This document shows positions 12,337 through 24,433 of a stretch of DNA of 64,000 bases, in pieces. Origin of the DNA: Membranipora membranacea (taxonomy: Eukaryota > Bryozoa > Gymnolaemata > Cheilostomatida > Membraniporidae); NCBI GenBank assembly GCA_914767715.1, contig OU612070.1, positions 573,501 to 637,500 on the forward strand. The letters are read 5' to 3'. Numbering within the stretch: the first letter of the stretch is position 1; every line of letters begins with the position of its first letter. Position numbers and translations under genes: made by a program. A model generated the notes under the pieces. It searched no databases, had not been told where the DNA came from, and worked only from the letters and a program-made list of their open reading frames with translations.

Positions 12337-15300
12337 CTACTTAGTGTCCACAAGATCCTTCTCTAATATAGATCTGATATCAGAGCATTTCTTTATAAGC
12401 ACCTTGAGAGCTTCCGATACCAACACTGAGGCTTTAAGGGCACCTGTCGATTCTACTGAAACTGAAATGAATAAAAACACACTAAAATTAGTATCTCACA
12501 AATAAAGGGTGAGGTTCAGATCAACAGGGAACATGTACTCGAGAATTAATGAGATGACTGTCATTGATATGGTTCCAAATGCACTGTCAAGTCTTTTGAT
12601 TAAGTCCAACCAAACAATGGAGTTGCCCCCACCTGGTAACTGAGAGAACAACTCCTGTATGAGAGAATATCTGCGTATTGAGTTCATATTGTGTCATTTA
12701 TTTATCTGTGAGTGAGTTAATGGCTGTATTGTCTCTATGGTCAAACACAGGGAATTAAAGATCCAATGATGTCATTGATATAACTCGTATGATACATGAT
12801 AGAAAGGGTTTTCTACAAAATAATTATTGGACAAATAATAAAAGATATGCTAGGAGCTCATTATGTCAGACTTACATATGAAGTGATTTCGGACTCGGCT
12901 GAGGCGAACTTTATCTTTGATGCTGTCGTGTCTGAATACTTCTCTACTACACGTATCCAGGCGAGGGTCAGCGACAAACGCTTCATCTTCTCCTACAAGT
13001 TATCATCAAGGTTATAAAGTATTCATAATAATGTTTAGATTTATTCATTGGTACATATTATGTACCAATGAATAAATCTAAACATTGGTGCTTTCTTTGT
13101 TATTATGTACTACATAATATCCTATTCTTTGCTGAACTCAATTTGATTCAGATAGAATTTAGCTCCAAATGTCTTTGGAAGTTAGCCTTTGACAAGACTG
13201 CTGATATAGAATCGGTCAAAAGTTGTTTATAACAAAGAAAGCACCAATAGAGCCCCCCCTCGACACCATGATCAGTTGTCTCCGTCAAGTTTTATTAATC
13301 ACATTACAGTAACCCATAAATTAGGGCTGAGGTACAGTCCAACTTGATGATATGATGAGAGGTACAGGCAGAAAGCAGGATAATATTATTAACTGCGTAC
13401 ATAATCTCACCATGATCGTTAGTTTTTATTCCGATCACTCCCTCACTGAAGCAGGATTTCAGCAGTCGTGCTTCCTTACCACAAATAGGTTCTAACAACG
13501 TAATCTCCGGCAACAGCCTGTAATGCGCTGTGGCTACAAAACAGGAAATTATCGGCAGACAAGGAATTATCAGATATGTGAGATCTTATTGATTCAGGTA
13601 CTTATACAGAGTGTTTAAGCATTGAATTAAGATTGGAATCAGAAAAGTTGTTTCTCCAGCTAGTCTACTTCAAAACAAGCCAAAAACAGACACACTTCAA
13701 CTATCAGAATCAATTTTTTTTGCACTTAGATAAACTCATTGATGACACTGGCTATGTTTGATTTTAACTGGTTATATCATATACTAAATAATAAACCAAG
13801 ACAGGACATTGCATTGAGCATTACCATTGTGACAGTGAGGCATTAATTGTGGGCGACGGTACGACATCAAATTGTATAGTAGCGTTGGTGACTTGCAGCT
13901 CATATACCAGGTTTATAATTGATTTCAATCGGATTTTGAGTCTGAAAATTGCAATAGATTTAGCTACTTATCCAGAACGGTTTGATATTAATTTTCAACT
14001 GAAATTATTTTTAGATGAGGTAACAGGTGACACAGTATAACAGGTGACACAGTATCAAAGGAAAGCCAATATCTGTTATATGATATGAATTATGCACTAT
14101 CCATATGCACTTACCAACTGGTGAGAATTTGACGTGATCCCGACCGATTCCTTTTACACAGTCCATTCTGATATCTAACACATGACCAGGCCTAAGCTTA
14201 GCTACCAGTATATCATCATGTATGGGCTTCAGTGTGCCTTCAGGAAACTGCAACAAGTAAAAAATGAGACAATACAATGCTAAGGCCAATCAGATACAGT
14301 CATACTAAACATAACGTCACACCCGATGATACAAAAAATTATCTGAGGTTCCGACATCTTCAGGGTAAATACATCATGTACGAACACTTCCTATGGTAGA
14401 TTGCACAGTCAGTACGCCATGTTAGACAAGTAGTCCAACTTCCCACAACCTCTTAAGCTTTCTTCTAACTTATGTGCTTTTCTTTATTACGTTAAGATTA
14501 AATAGCCGTTCTCACCACATCCGTCTGGGTACCGACAGGTATCCACACCATATCTTTAGTATACACATTGTTATGTTTATATAATATATCAGGTTGTGTC
14601 GCGTCAGCTGGAGCGTCTCTGTCGTGTCTACATTTAATCTTCAGACCAAACGATATCGTGTCCTCAGCTGTTCCTTCTTCTTGACCTAGGTAATATTATA
14701 TCAATTTTAACTTTACCAAATGGATGGATTACCCAAAAAAAGTTTGTCAGTTATCTGTGTGATATGATATGGAAAATCTGTTGTGCAACTCCACTTTAGC
14801 CATGAATGTCAAGTAAAGGGACTCCTGGTAAAACTGAAGCTGATCAGGGATTCCAGAAAAAAAACACACAAAACAGTTCAGCGTTGCTCAGTGGGTGAAC
14901 TCAACGATATTATCAGGAGTGTGCTATTATTTCATATAAATCTGTAACTCAGTTGAATTTCAAAACTAGAAAATGCAGGCACTCTTATCCCGTGGGTCAT
15001 TAGAAATAAATGTTATCAGTGAAATTGTCTTACCTGGTTGTCTATATTCAAACAGTTTAGGGTCAGCTTTGATGGGTATTAGACCAAGTCTGTGTGCTAA
15101 GACCTCATCTTGTATAATTGATGTGTTGTTGTATATAAAAACTTTCTCTATCGCCATTGTAGGAACCTAATAAAACGAAAAAAAAACACATGAATGATGT
15201 ACAGAATAAATGACTGATGATTCTCATTACAAGTGCTTGAATGTCATCTGTTATACTGCACTACTCTACAGCAAGTAAATATTGGATGTACGATAGAACA

Positions 15301-18300
15301 CTTATTTTGTGTGTCCACTGGATGAACTTGAAGGAGTTTTCCCTACGTTTTAATCAAAGGGACAACACCACAGGAGAGTATGCCAGGCATGAGATTAAAA
15401 CAATACACTGTCATTAAGTATTAAGTGTCAGACTAGCCCACTCATATTTCAGTGATATAAATATAAAACATCTACAAACCTCAGCTAATAGTATACGTCG
15501 TAGTGAGTTAGCGATGGCAGCGTCCACACCGACCAGATCAAACTCTAACTCATCACCATCATCAGCCATAATCTCCACCCGCATATTCTACATTAGATAG
15601 AGTCGGAGATAGAGTAACAGGACTCAACATGAGAGCATATTCAGCTGTCAACTGCCTAACAAAGTGCAGAATTACACTACTGGGATTTATCAAAAAACTA
15701 GTAGTGTAAATAGTATAAAAAAATTAAGAATCAATCTAAGAAGGGTGACAGTACTTCATGCTTAGCTCTGGATTAACTGGAAAATAGTCATAGGCCTCAT
15801 AAAAAATGTTAGAGGACTGGACGGAGACACCAAAGGTTATATGAGTAATAACAAACCTCTGAAAGCTTTTTGAGATCCCATGAATCATCAAACTCCTCAT
15901 ATCCGTAGGCACCAGGGAAATCAGTGGTATTAGTCTGTAACAAGGGAGATAGACATTCATTCACTGCTCTGGTAATTATTACTATATTCAGCCTTATTTC
16001 TGACTAAGTACCAGGCCTATCTCAGCGGCACCTAACAAAAATGGGGCCGCTGAGATAAGGCTTATCTATATCTGCAGAGTCATTTTTCCATTCATGTATG
16101 TATGACAGCATGGAGAATGCATCCATTCTCCCTAATAATCACAGTTAGACCTTGTCTGTCTCGTTTGTGCAAAAACTTTATTATAAAGAAACGATAGAGT
16201 AGAGTGGACATATCCTTCTTATTAGGGAAGAGCTAGTCCCATACTCGCTGGTGACAACAATGTTTTCAAACTTTGTTCTATGAACCACCAAGCCAGCAAA
16301 GTCAGGCTATGTCAGCTCTAATATCAATGGATTACAATCTCTTCAATGATCACTTTTTTCTCATTTTCTTTATTGTATCACTCTTACATCCAGAGGTATA
16401 TCCTGATTATATACACATCATGCTGAAATCAGACTGCTATATCACTACATGGCCTTTAAAGTGTGCCAACCATTCCACCAGTATCCTACTCGCCCGCAAC
16501 TTATCACAGCTGGGTATCACTACTTTTCTATTGGCCGGGAGCTGTCTGTCTGACCTTCTTGTGCTGACTGTAACCCAATATCTAAACAACCACTCAGAAG
16601 ACTACTAGACTTTTCGAACACCTAACATTTTATATCCAGCTTATCCCTCTATCTCCATCCATACAATAGTCACTTAGAGTACCAACACAACACTAAACTA
16701 AAACCCAAGTCGCTGGCTAGGTCCCCAAACTGGCAATCCCCCTGATTTCCCGTTGACAGACAGCTTGCCACTCATCACCGGGACCTTAACCAGTGAAGTT
16801 GCAACTATCCTAGAAGTTATTAAGTAGGTACCATCATCAAGTCGTCAATTTAACAGAAGCAGTTTGCAAGATAATAGATAGTTCGATCACAAACACAGGT
16901 CTTCTCCAAAACCTGGGACTTAGGCAATGTGTGACTGCCACTGTAGGCACTACAAAGGATTTTTTCAAAATGTTCCAATCATGAAAATAAATACATGGTT
17001 GGAACCACATAGGTGTGAATTTTCCAAATATGTTTTCAGATTTGCTCTGGGAGCAATATGAGGCAAGCAAATCCAAAATCTAATTTCATTTTAGCAGCCA
17101 AAAATATCATCAAGAATTTAAAATATTTGATCCAAGGCAGAAGCAAAAAATAGTGTGTGTAACGTTGCGCTATGACTGCACAACGTTACACACTCCTTTT
17201 TGCTACTGCCTGGGATCAAATATTGTAAATTCTAGAATCTAGTTGATACATGAAGTATCCATGTTACTGGAATGTTAATAGCCTACCCTCCCTGGCCGCA
17301 TATATTCGATCATGTGTAGCCCATTCCATCAAACATTATGCCAAAATTTATGTATTAAAATGCGATATTTTGTTTAGCGGTGAAGCAAACTCCATACTTA
17401 TTTGAATATTTGATGCAACGTTATGTTTTTTATAAAGCTATGCAGTAATATATATATGCTCATGTTTATAGTTTGATTTGATATAGATGACTCTCAGAAA
17501 GCTCTATACACTGGTCGGGGTCAAGAAAGAACAACTAACCGCTACCTTGAATCTCACTAAAACAATGCTCCTCACTACTCGTTGATAATGATAACAGCCA
17601 ACTAACAGATACTCTCAGCTTACTAAATCTATTGAGCATTGCACTGCACTTTTTGACACCTCTTTTTAAGCCTTAAGACTATGCTTGGGACTGTGGGCAC
17701 TCTCTGAAGATCTAGATTTTCAACACTGTTTCGAACTCAATCCCTAAGTTGGCATTAGCTTTTTTAACATGCCGGGATTTACTTGTCCTCCAATTATATA
17801 TACTATAATACATGTTGCAAAACTAGATATTTATAAATTTCTCTCACATTGATCATGAGACGAAACCATACCAATAGAACTACACCCTTGCGTCTTGGCC
17901 TACAACTGACTCAACTTGTATATCACAAGAAAAAGAACTCCCTTTATACCCTGATTAGAGCATCATGAGCAAAAATTGTTGACACCCATGCTTTACCAAC
18001 TTAAAAACATGTTCATTACATGCAAAAGCTCAACTATGTTATGGATTATGATCTGCTAGAGAAGAAGTGTCAACCAACCTAAGCAAACATATCCAAATCC
18101 TAACAACAGGACGTGCTTGCAATGCAAGTGAAAATAGTTGTTCATCAAATTGGTCTGCACTGAATCTAGCTAAGATATCCCAGTAAAATTTTGGTGATCA
18201 CTCCCTGATATCACTAGTGACATAGGCTTATGTACAGCTTAATTGGTACTTCAATCACACACAGTTGACACAACCATCTGTAGTAGTAACTGTGCAGAAT

Positions 18301-21300
18301 TAATCTGAGGTGGGCCTACTACTATACAAGTTGATGTTCAATCTCATACGAAATTAGAGAGGTCATCACTTGAGTACATATAAATGATGAAATAGTGTGC
18401 AAACTTTGTCCAACATGCTCTAATTTTGTACCAACACAGACAGTTATGACCTTACCATGCTCAGTGATGAATGGTACGAGCATACAGGTGTCATTTACAC
18501 TAAAAATCCATCAGCAAACAACACAACTCATATCATCGCTTGACTTAAACCATTTTCTGTGGAGATATTTAGCAGAGTTTATTATGACCTCTGTGATTGG
18601 TCTAATTTTGAAAGTTAGACCAATCACAGAGGCCATATCAATAGAGTGGCCGTATTATTTTATCCTAGCTGGCAACTGAAACATGAGATTTTAAAACAGA
18701 GAATACAAGCACTTCTTCAGAGCTAAACCAAACAAAGTGCACACTATCAGAATCAAAAACCTTCAATCTCATCAGATAATTGTATGTTGGGAGTGAAAAT
18801 GGAGATTTTCTGTGAAAATTCAGTCAGCAGTTTGACACTAAATTTCAGTCTTGTCTATCTTAGTTTTCTAGGGTTTTCCAACAATTGTGTCGGGTTCGCA
18901 TGCTTGAGAACTAATCCTGAGAAAATTTCCAAGCTGTAGGAGGAATAGAAACTGAGATATCTGGGTTTAAAAAACTTGTGTTTTCGAATATCCGCGCAGT
19001 TTTTAGGCCTTGTCGAGGGTGTAAGAATTTGATGACACTTTTTTTAAAACAGAAGTTGGTGCGTTTGTAGTGCCTACCTTGAGTCTTTGTTGTTGTTTAA
19101 ATATAAGAAGGGGGGGGGGGGCAGTCAAGCATTGCCAAAGTCTTAGGTTTTGGATTACATCTGAGATCAAAAACCTGTTCCTATCACTATATAATATACT
19201 TGTACCGAGGAGTTCCTCCTTACTTGAGCTAAGTTAGTACAAGGAGGAACAGGTTGTTAGTTACTACAAGTTAGTATAAATTAAATGTAGGCACTACAAA
19301 TGCACCCACTTCCGTTTTAGAAAAGTGTCATCAAATTCTTATACTCTCGACAGGGCCTAAAAACTGCGCAGATTTTCGAAAACACAAGTTTTTTAAACCC
19401 AGATATCTCAGTTTCTATTCCTCCTACAGCCTTGAAATTTTTTCAGGATATAGATCTGAAGCATGCGCACCCAGCGCAATTGTTAGAAAACCATGGAAAA
19501 CCCTAGAAAACTAAAGTAGGCAAGACTGAAATTTAGTGTCAAACTGCTGCCTGAATTTTCACAAAAAAACTCCATTTTCACTCCAAACATACAATTATCT
19601 GATAAGATTGAAGGTTTCTGATTCTGATGGTGTGTACTTTGTTTGGTTTAGCTCTGAAGAAGTGCTTGTACTCTCTGTTTTAAAATCTCATGTTTCAGTT
19701 GCAAGTTAGAATACTCAAGAGGAAAAAAATATGGCCACTGTATTAATATGGCCTCTGTGATTGGTCTAACTTTCAAAATTAGACCAATCACAGTAGGTCA
19801 TACTAAACTCTGCTAAATATCACAACAGTAAAGCGATGATTTTTGTTGTTTTGTTGCTGATGGATTTTTAGTGTAAATGACACATGTATCCTCATACCAT
19901 TCATCACTGAGTATGGTAAGGCCATAACTGTCTGTGTTGGTACAAAATGAGAGCATGATGGACAAAGTTTGCACACTATTTCATCATTTATATGTACTCA
20001 AGTGATGTCCTCTCTAATTTCATATAAGATTGAACATCAACTTGCATAGTAGTTGGCCCACCTCAGATTGATTTTGCACAGTTACTACTACAGATGGTGG
20101 TGTCAACTGTGTGTGATTGAAGTACCAATTAAGCTGTACATAAACCTATTCCACTAGTGATATCAGGGAGTGATCACCAAAATTTTACTGGGATATCTTA
20201 GCTAGATTCAGTGCAGACCAATTTGATGAACAACTATTTTCACTTATATTGCAAGCACCTGTTGTTAGTGTTTGGATATGCTTGCTTAGGCTGGTTGACA
20301 CTTCTTCTCTAGCAGATCATAATCCATAACATAGTTGAGCTTTTGCATGTTATGAACATGTTTTAAGTTAGTAAAGCATGGGTGTCAACAATTTTTGCTC
20401 ATGACGCTCTAATCAGGGTATAAAGGGAGTTCTTTTTCTTGTGATAAACAAGTTGAGTCAGTTGTAGGCCAAGGCGCAAGGGTCGCTGTTGTAGTTCTAT
20501 TGGTATGGTTTCGTCTCATAATCAATGTGAGAGAAATGTATAAATATCTAGTTTTGCAATGTTTATTACATATATAATTGGCGGACATGTAAATCCCGGC
20601 ATCTTAAAAAAGCTAATGCCAACTTAGGGATTGAGTTCGAAACAGTGTTGAAAATCTAGAACTTCAGAGAGTGCCTACAGTCCTAAACATAGTCCTAAGG
20701 CTTAAAAGGAGGTGTCAAAAAATGTAGTGCAATGCTCAAGAGATTTAGTAAGCTGAGAGTATCTGTTAGTTGGCTGTTATCATTATCAACGAGTAGTGAG
20801 GAGCATTGTATTAGTGAGGTTCAAGGTAGCTGTTAGTCGTTCTTTCTTGACCCCGACCAGTGTCTAGATCTTTCTGAGAATCATCTATATCAAATCAAAC
20901 TATAAACATGAGCATATATATATATTACTGTATAGCTTTAAAAAAACATATCAAATAAGCATGGAGTTTGCTTCACCGCTTAACAAAATATCGCATTTTA
21001 ATACATAAATTTTGGCATAATTTTTGATGGAATGGGTTACACATGTTTGAATATATGCGGCCAGGGAAGATGGAACATGGATACTTCAGGTATCAACTAG
21101 ACTCTAGAATTTACAATATTTGATCTCAGGCAGTAGCAAAAATGAGTGTGTGTAACGTTGTGCAGTCATAGCGCAACGTTACACACACTATTTTTTGCTT
21201 CTGCCTGGGATCAAATATTGTAAATTCTAGATGATATTTTTGGCTGCTAAAATGAAATTAGATTTTGGATTTGCTTGCCTCATATTGCTCTCAGAGCAAA

Positions 21301-21779
21301 TTTGAAAACATATTTGGAAAATTCACACCTATGTGGTTCCAACCATGTATTTATTTTCATGATTGGAACATTTTGAAAAAATCCTTTGTAGTGCCTATTA
21401 AATGAGTAGGAACTCGACCTGTGTACAAGTATAAATTATATCATCATAGGAACAGGTTTGTGATCACAGGTCTACTCCAAAACCTGGGCCTTTGGCAATG
21501 TTTGACTGCCCCCCCCCCCCCTTAGCCTTATTATTTATTGTGATTTTGGTTTATTTAATTTATTATTACTATAATAATGAACTAATAATAAATAATATAT
21601 TATATATATGACACAAAATCTATATTGCACAGACACTCAATGAATCAATTTATTAAAACAAAATGAAACAATTAATTGTACCAAATACTACCTACATTGA
21701 TGATTTGGTGTTCTTCTAATATGATTCTCTCTCTTATTGTTTCCTGTATATTTTTCATATCTGCTTTTGAGTTTGCCAT
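12337..21779 (-). CDS. POLR1C: RNA polymerases I and III subunit RPAC1 (AC40)
   Basis: Nine exons on the minus strand: 21779-21696, 15934-15857, 15587-15480, 15166-15034, 14685-14516, 14247-14115, 13533-13411, 12992-12876 and 12461-12337. All phases agree, giving 356 aa (the human protein is 346). RPAC1 pairs with the AC19 subunit as the alpha-like platform of RNA polymerases I and III in the nucleus. Family segments as I recall them from vertebrates are plain: TTDFPGAYG in exon 2, [16 protein letters not shown] and [13 protein letters not shown] at the alpha-type dimerisation region, [68 protein letters not shown] and SVESTGAL near the end. The first exon ([10 protein letters not shown], then [10 protein letters not shown]) lies beyond a 5.8 kb intron. 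It was placed by its match to the family N-terminus and its phase-0 donor. Confidence 0.97.
13030..13086. repeat. Perfect 57-bp palindrome in a POLR1C intron
   Basis: AATGTTTAGATTTATTCATT with GGTACATA forms a 28-nt arm. The exact reverse complement follows after a single central base. The right end overlaps the start of the TIR element at 13084. It lies 38 nt upstream, in POLR1C transcription sense, of the exon 12992-12876. Confidence 0.95.
13084..13248. mobile_element. 165-bp MITE with perfect 20-bp TIRs
   Basis: The left end ATTGGTGCTTTCTTTGTTAT is matched base for base by the inverted right end ATAACAAAGAAAGCACCAAT. There is no coding capacity. It sits in the POLR1C intron between the exons 13533-13411 and 12992-12876. 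The left TIR overlaps the 57-bp palindrome by three bases. Confidence 0.85.
16944..19077 (+). mobile_element. Inverted 2.1-kb TIR element, left copy
   Basis: It begins TAGGCACTACAAAGG and ends GTTTGTAGTGCCTA, so it has its own terminal inverted repeats. Its whole length is repeated in reverse complement at 19287-21397, with mostly single-base differences and small indels by eye. Two smaller hairpins lie inside. One is around 17138-17220 (AGTGTGTGTAACGTTG and inverse). The other is around 18590-18640 (CCTCTGTGATTGGTCTAA and inverse). No open frame above 94 codons was found, so it is non-autonomous. Confidence 0.85.
19078..19286. other. Spacer between the two inverted copies
   Basis: The spacer is 209 bp. 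It includes a run of twelve G followed by CAGTCAAGCATTGCCAAAG. This segment also occurs, in the opposite orientation, in the outer left flank (about 16880-16940) and outer right flank (about 21470-21520, where it ends in a C run). An imperfect hairpin around 19165-19250 pairs AACCTGTTCCT with AGGAACAGGTT. Confidence 0.75.
19287..21397 (-). mobile_element. Inverted 2.1-kb TIR element, right copy
   Basis: This is the reverse complement of 16944-19077, beginning GTAGGCACTACAAATG and ending CCTTTGTAGTGCCTA. Both internal hairpins of the left copy are present in mirrored order (about 19747-19800 and 21130-21225). It has no coding capacity. Together with the left copy it forms a potential hairpin with arms over 2 kb. 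Confidence 0.85.
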
Positions 21780-22253
21780 GCTGAGATATCTGACCCCAGA
21801 ATTTCCTTGACAAAGACTGATAGTGGAAAATCTACTTTAGACCTAAATTACTAATCAATTATTATAGGTGAAAATGACATATAACCGATCAATTGAAGGA
21901 TGTGACTTAGGCCTTGCAGTCATATCCGGTTCTTAGCCTGTAGTTCTTTTGCAAAGACAAGACGGATCTCAATTCAAAATAATGGATATGTACATTTTCT
22001 GCTATGGCGGGTAAAGTAGATTGTCAAGAGCTGAAAAAAAACTGGGAAACCAAGAGTAGACCTCCTGTTTTTATAACATGTTTGCAAGCTATGGGCCATG
22101 GCACTTACCTTAGCATACATTAGAACTGGTTTCATGGCAGTGTAAAATACCCACCAAGAACCACCCAGAGCAGTAAGTAGAGTGAGAGTAGCCTACCTAC
22201 AGTACTACACTTACAGTTACACCGCTATAGATTAACACACACTATCTATAGAT

Positions 22254-22353
22254 AGTCTACTGAGGCAGGTGCAGCTTTGGAGATTTCCTATCTAATATTT
22301 CCTGATAATATGAAACTCTTAAAATCTCCAAAGCTGCACCTAACTGAGTCTAC
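22254..22353. mobile_element. 100-bp foldback element
   Basis: The left arm AGTCTACTGAGGCAGGTGCA (then GCTTTGGAGATTT) is matched by an inverted right arm ending GCACCTAACTGAGTCTACT. The central loop is about 35 bp. It is non-coding and has the shape of a foldback MITE. Confidence 0.75.
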
Positions 22354-23769
22354 TGCACTTACCTACTAATTCTAATACTTAGTACTTACTACTAGTACTT
22401 ACCTACTAACACTTACCTACTGAACTTACCTACTAGTACTACACTTACATTACAGTCTTCTGCACTGACTTGACTAGTAGTAGGCTACTTACTACAATTG
22501 CAATTTTATAGCTGCTGCTACCTACTACACTTTTTTATTTGAAGGTGTTGTAATTGTTGTAGTAATCCCAGTTGTAATGTGGCATAGCAATTATTATCGG
22601 TATCTGTTTTTTGAGCAGCTAGTAGGATGAATGCAGGGCTGTTATCATGTGTTTTCAGGTGATAGGGTTAGGTGGTGAAGGTGTTGGAGGCAATACGAAT
22701 ACATGGCATAGCCAATTTTATGGAAAAATCCTAGTTAATGGTTTGGTGCAGCCCATGATGAGGCGAATACATGTTTTAAGTACTTAGTCCAATCCAACCC
22801 TCCTACAACGTCCCGAGATATGACGGGCGTGGTGAGACTTGTGGCAGGTTCTGCATGTTTGTCTTCCAGCACTCATGTGGCCTCTGCAACACTCCACTCC
22901 TGCTCTTTATGCCTTCAGCGCCGTAATGTCTCATACAGACCTACCACACATCTTACAGCACCCAACACTTGGTTTTAGTGCCCAATCAGAACAATATAAA
23001 GTTTAGTAATGGTGCTGTATGGGGGCTTGTCCCTAAACTAGCTAGAAAAGTTTTATGAATGGAGGCTGTTTCGGGTGTTCTAGCCCTATTTGAGAAGGGA
23101 TTGTCCCCATGAACCTATGAATCAGAACTGAATTTAAGGGCTATCTATTATTATCATCTGATCTGAATGTTGAAAAATTTCTAGGTGATCCTGCAGGGCA
23201 CAAAGTTCTTTCAGAGAATGCCATCTGATTCTGTCATCTGATTCTGTCATGAATATTAAATAATGTCTTATATAAAGTTTTAATAGGGGTTAGAGAGAAT
23301 GCAAAGGATTTGTATGAGGTGTGAGGTATGTATGAGGTATGTATGAGGTATGAGGTATGAACATTTTAAATTGATCCTTGAAATCCCCCTACGACTCGAA
23401 GACCCATAGAAACAGCCCTGATCTGTAGCAATCTCCTGTCATTGGTGTTAGCCATCTGATTTTATTATATTCACCTTGAATTAACTAATCTCTCTCTGCA
23501 ACCAAATTATAACACGTTGTTTTTTTCGAGTCTGGTCCATATTTGCGCAGGGCATGTAAAGAGGTAGTTTCAGTTTTATATTAATTCCTGATAAACTCTA
23601 AACCTCATAAGATGAATAAGTTTGCCAATAACAACACCTTCATTGGTATAATCATCAGTATCTCACAGATTTCAATGGTACTTTCAGGAAAGTACCTCAA
23701 TGGCCTTGCATTAGCCCTCTCCCAAACCCAAACAATCAAATCCAACAAATTTGCTAGCTGTTTGTGAAA

Positions 23770-24032
23770 TACCCTTCTGACCTTAATATTTCGCGGGCTC
23801 CTAATTCGCGGAGGGCACAACTCCAACCTTTTTCAGTAGTATTAATTATTCACAGATCTCAGGCCCGCGAAATTGAGAGGATAACTCCTCTATTATAGTA
23901 GTAGTATTCTACTGAGCTATTCAGCCTCTTGACATATAGACTGTGTATTTAGCTAGTTTTAATTATTCGCGGTTTCTGTCATCGCTAACTGCGAAATATT
24001 AAACCACCTGAAAACATAAGGTCAGTAGGGTA
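23770..24032. mobile_element. 263-bp MITE with TA-flanked TIRs
   Basis: The left end TACCCTTCTGACCTTA is mirrored by the right end TAAGGTCAGTAGGGTA. Both ends have a TA that could be the TA target duplication of Tc1/mariner-type elements. Inner segments with GCGGG/CCCGC and TTCGCG/CGCGAA also pair. There is no coding frame. Confidence 0.7.
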
Positions 24033-24433
24033 TGAAAAACCAAACTATCACAATACTATAGGGCACGAACGAATAATTTCAACTGAATCCGCTTTCGAGA
24101 AACTATCCCCCCCAGCGGCAATCACAGCATTAGTTATCTATATCCGTATGACTGTTGTCCGTTATTTTTATTTTTTTTATTGGGCTCAAAAATGGGTTTA
24201 TTATTTTTCTATTTGTATCATTTGATTGCCTGGTTTCTTGCTCAATTCCTTTGCTATTATTGCACTTATCCTCTCAACCAGGAGTATGATAAGTAAAAAA
24301 CACACAAACAATCACAGGCAAACAGCTTGCACGCTCAGGAAGGAAATTCTTTGCCTCTTGTATTAAGCATGTTGTATATTTTAGAGTTACTGACCGAATG
24401 CCGCCTCATTTGTAGTTCCTGCTCTCCATAAGG

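Larger units (their letters stand above)
15935..21695 (-). other. POLR1C intron 1 (5.8 kb), filled by inverted repeats
   Basis: Between coding exons 1 and 2 of POLR1C there is no supported coding exon. The intron holds a small hairpin at 16013-16063 (AGGCCTATCTCAGCGGC and its inverse), the two inverted 2.1 kb TIR elements at 16944-19077 and 19287-21397, and a related repeat segment in the left flank, spacer and right flank. Short open frames at 16273-16608 and 18395-18679 look accidental. Confidence 0.8.
21780..24433. other. Divergent intergenic region, POLR1C / USP37
   Basis: This 2.65 kb region lies between two start codons that point away from each other, so both promoters should be here. 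I see no TATA box that I would defend. The region holds a foldback element at 22254-22353, a stretch rich in ACTTACCTACT near 22370-22500, short GTATGAGGTAT repeats near 23320-23360 and a MITE at 23770-24032. No coding exon is supported. Confidence 0.6.

Noticed and set aside
12496-12687. Minus-strand open frame between POLR1C exons
   Set aside because: It does not match RPAC1, and the exon at 12461 joins the exon ending at 12876 perfectly in phase and sequence.
16273-16608. 111-codon plus-strand open frame in POLR1C intron 1
   Set aside because: It resembles no family and has no splice or promoter support. This length is expected by chance.
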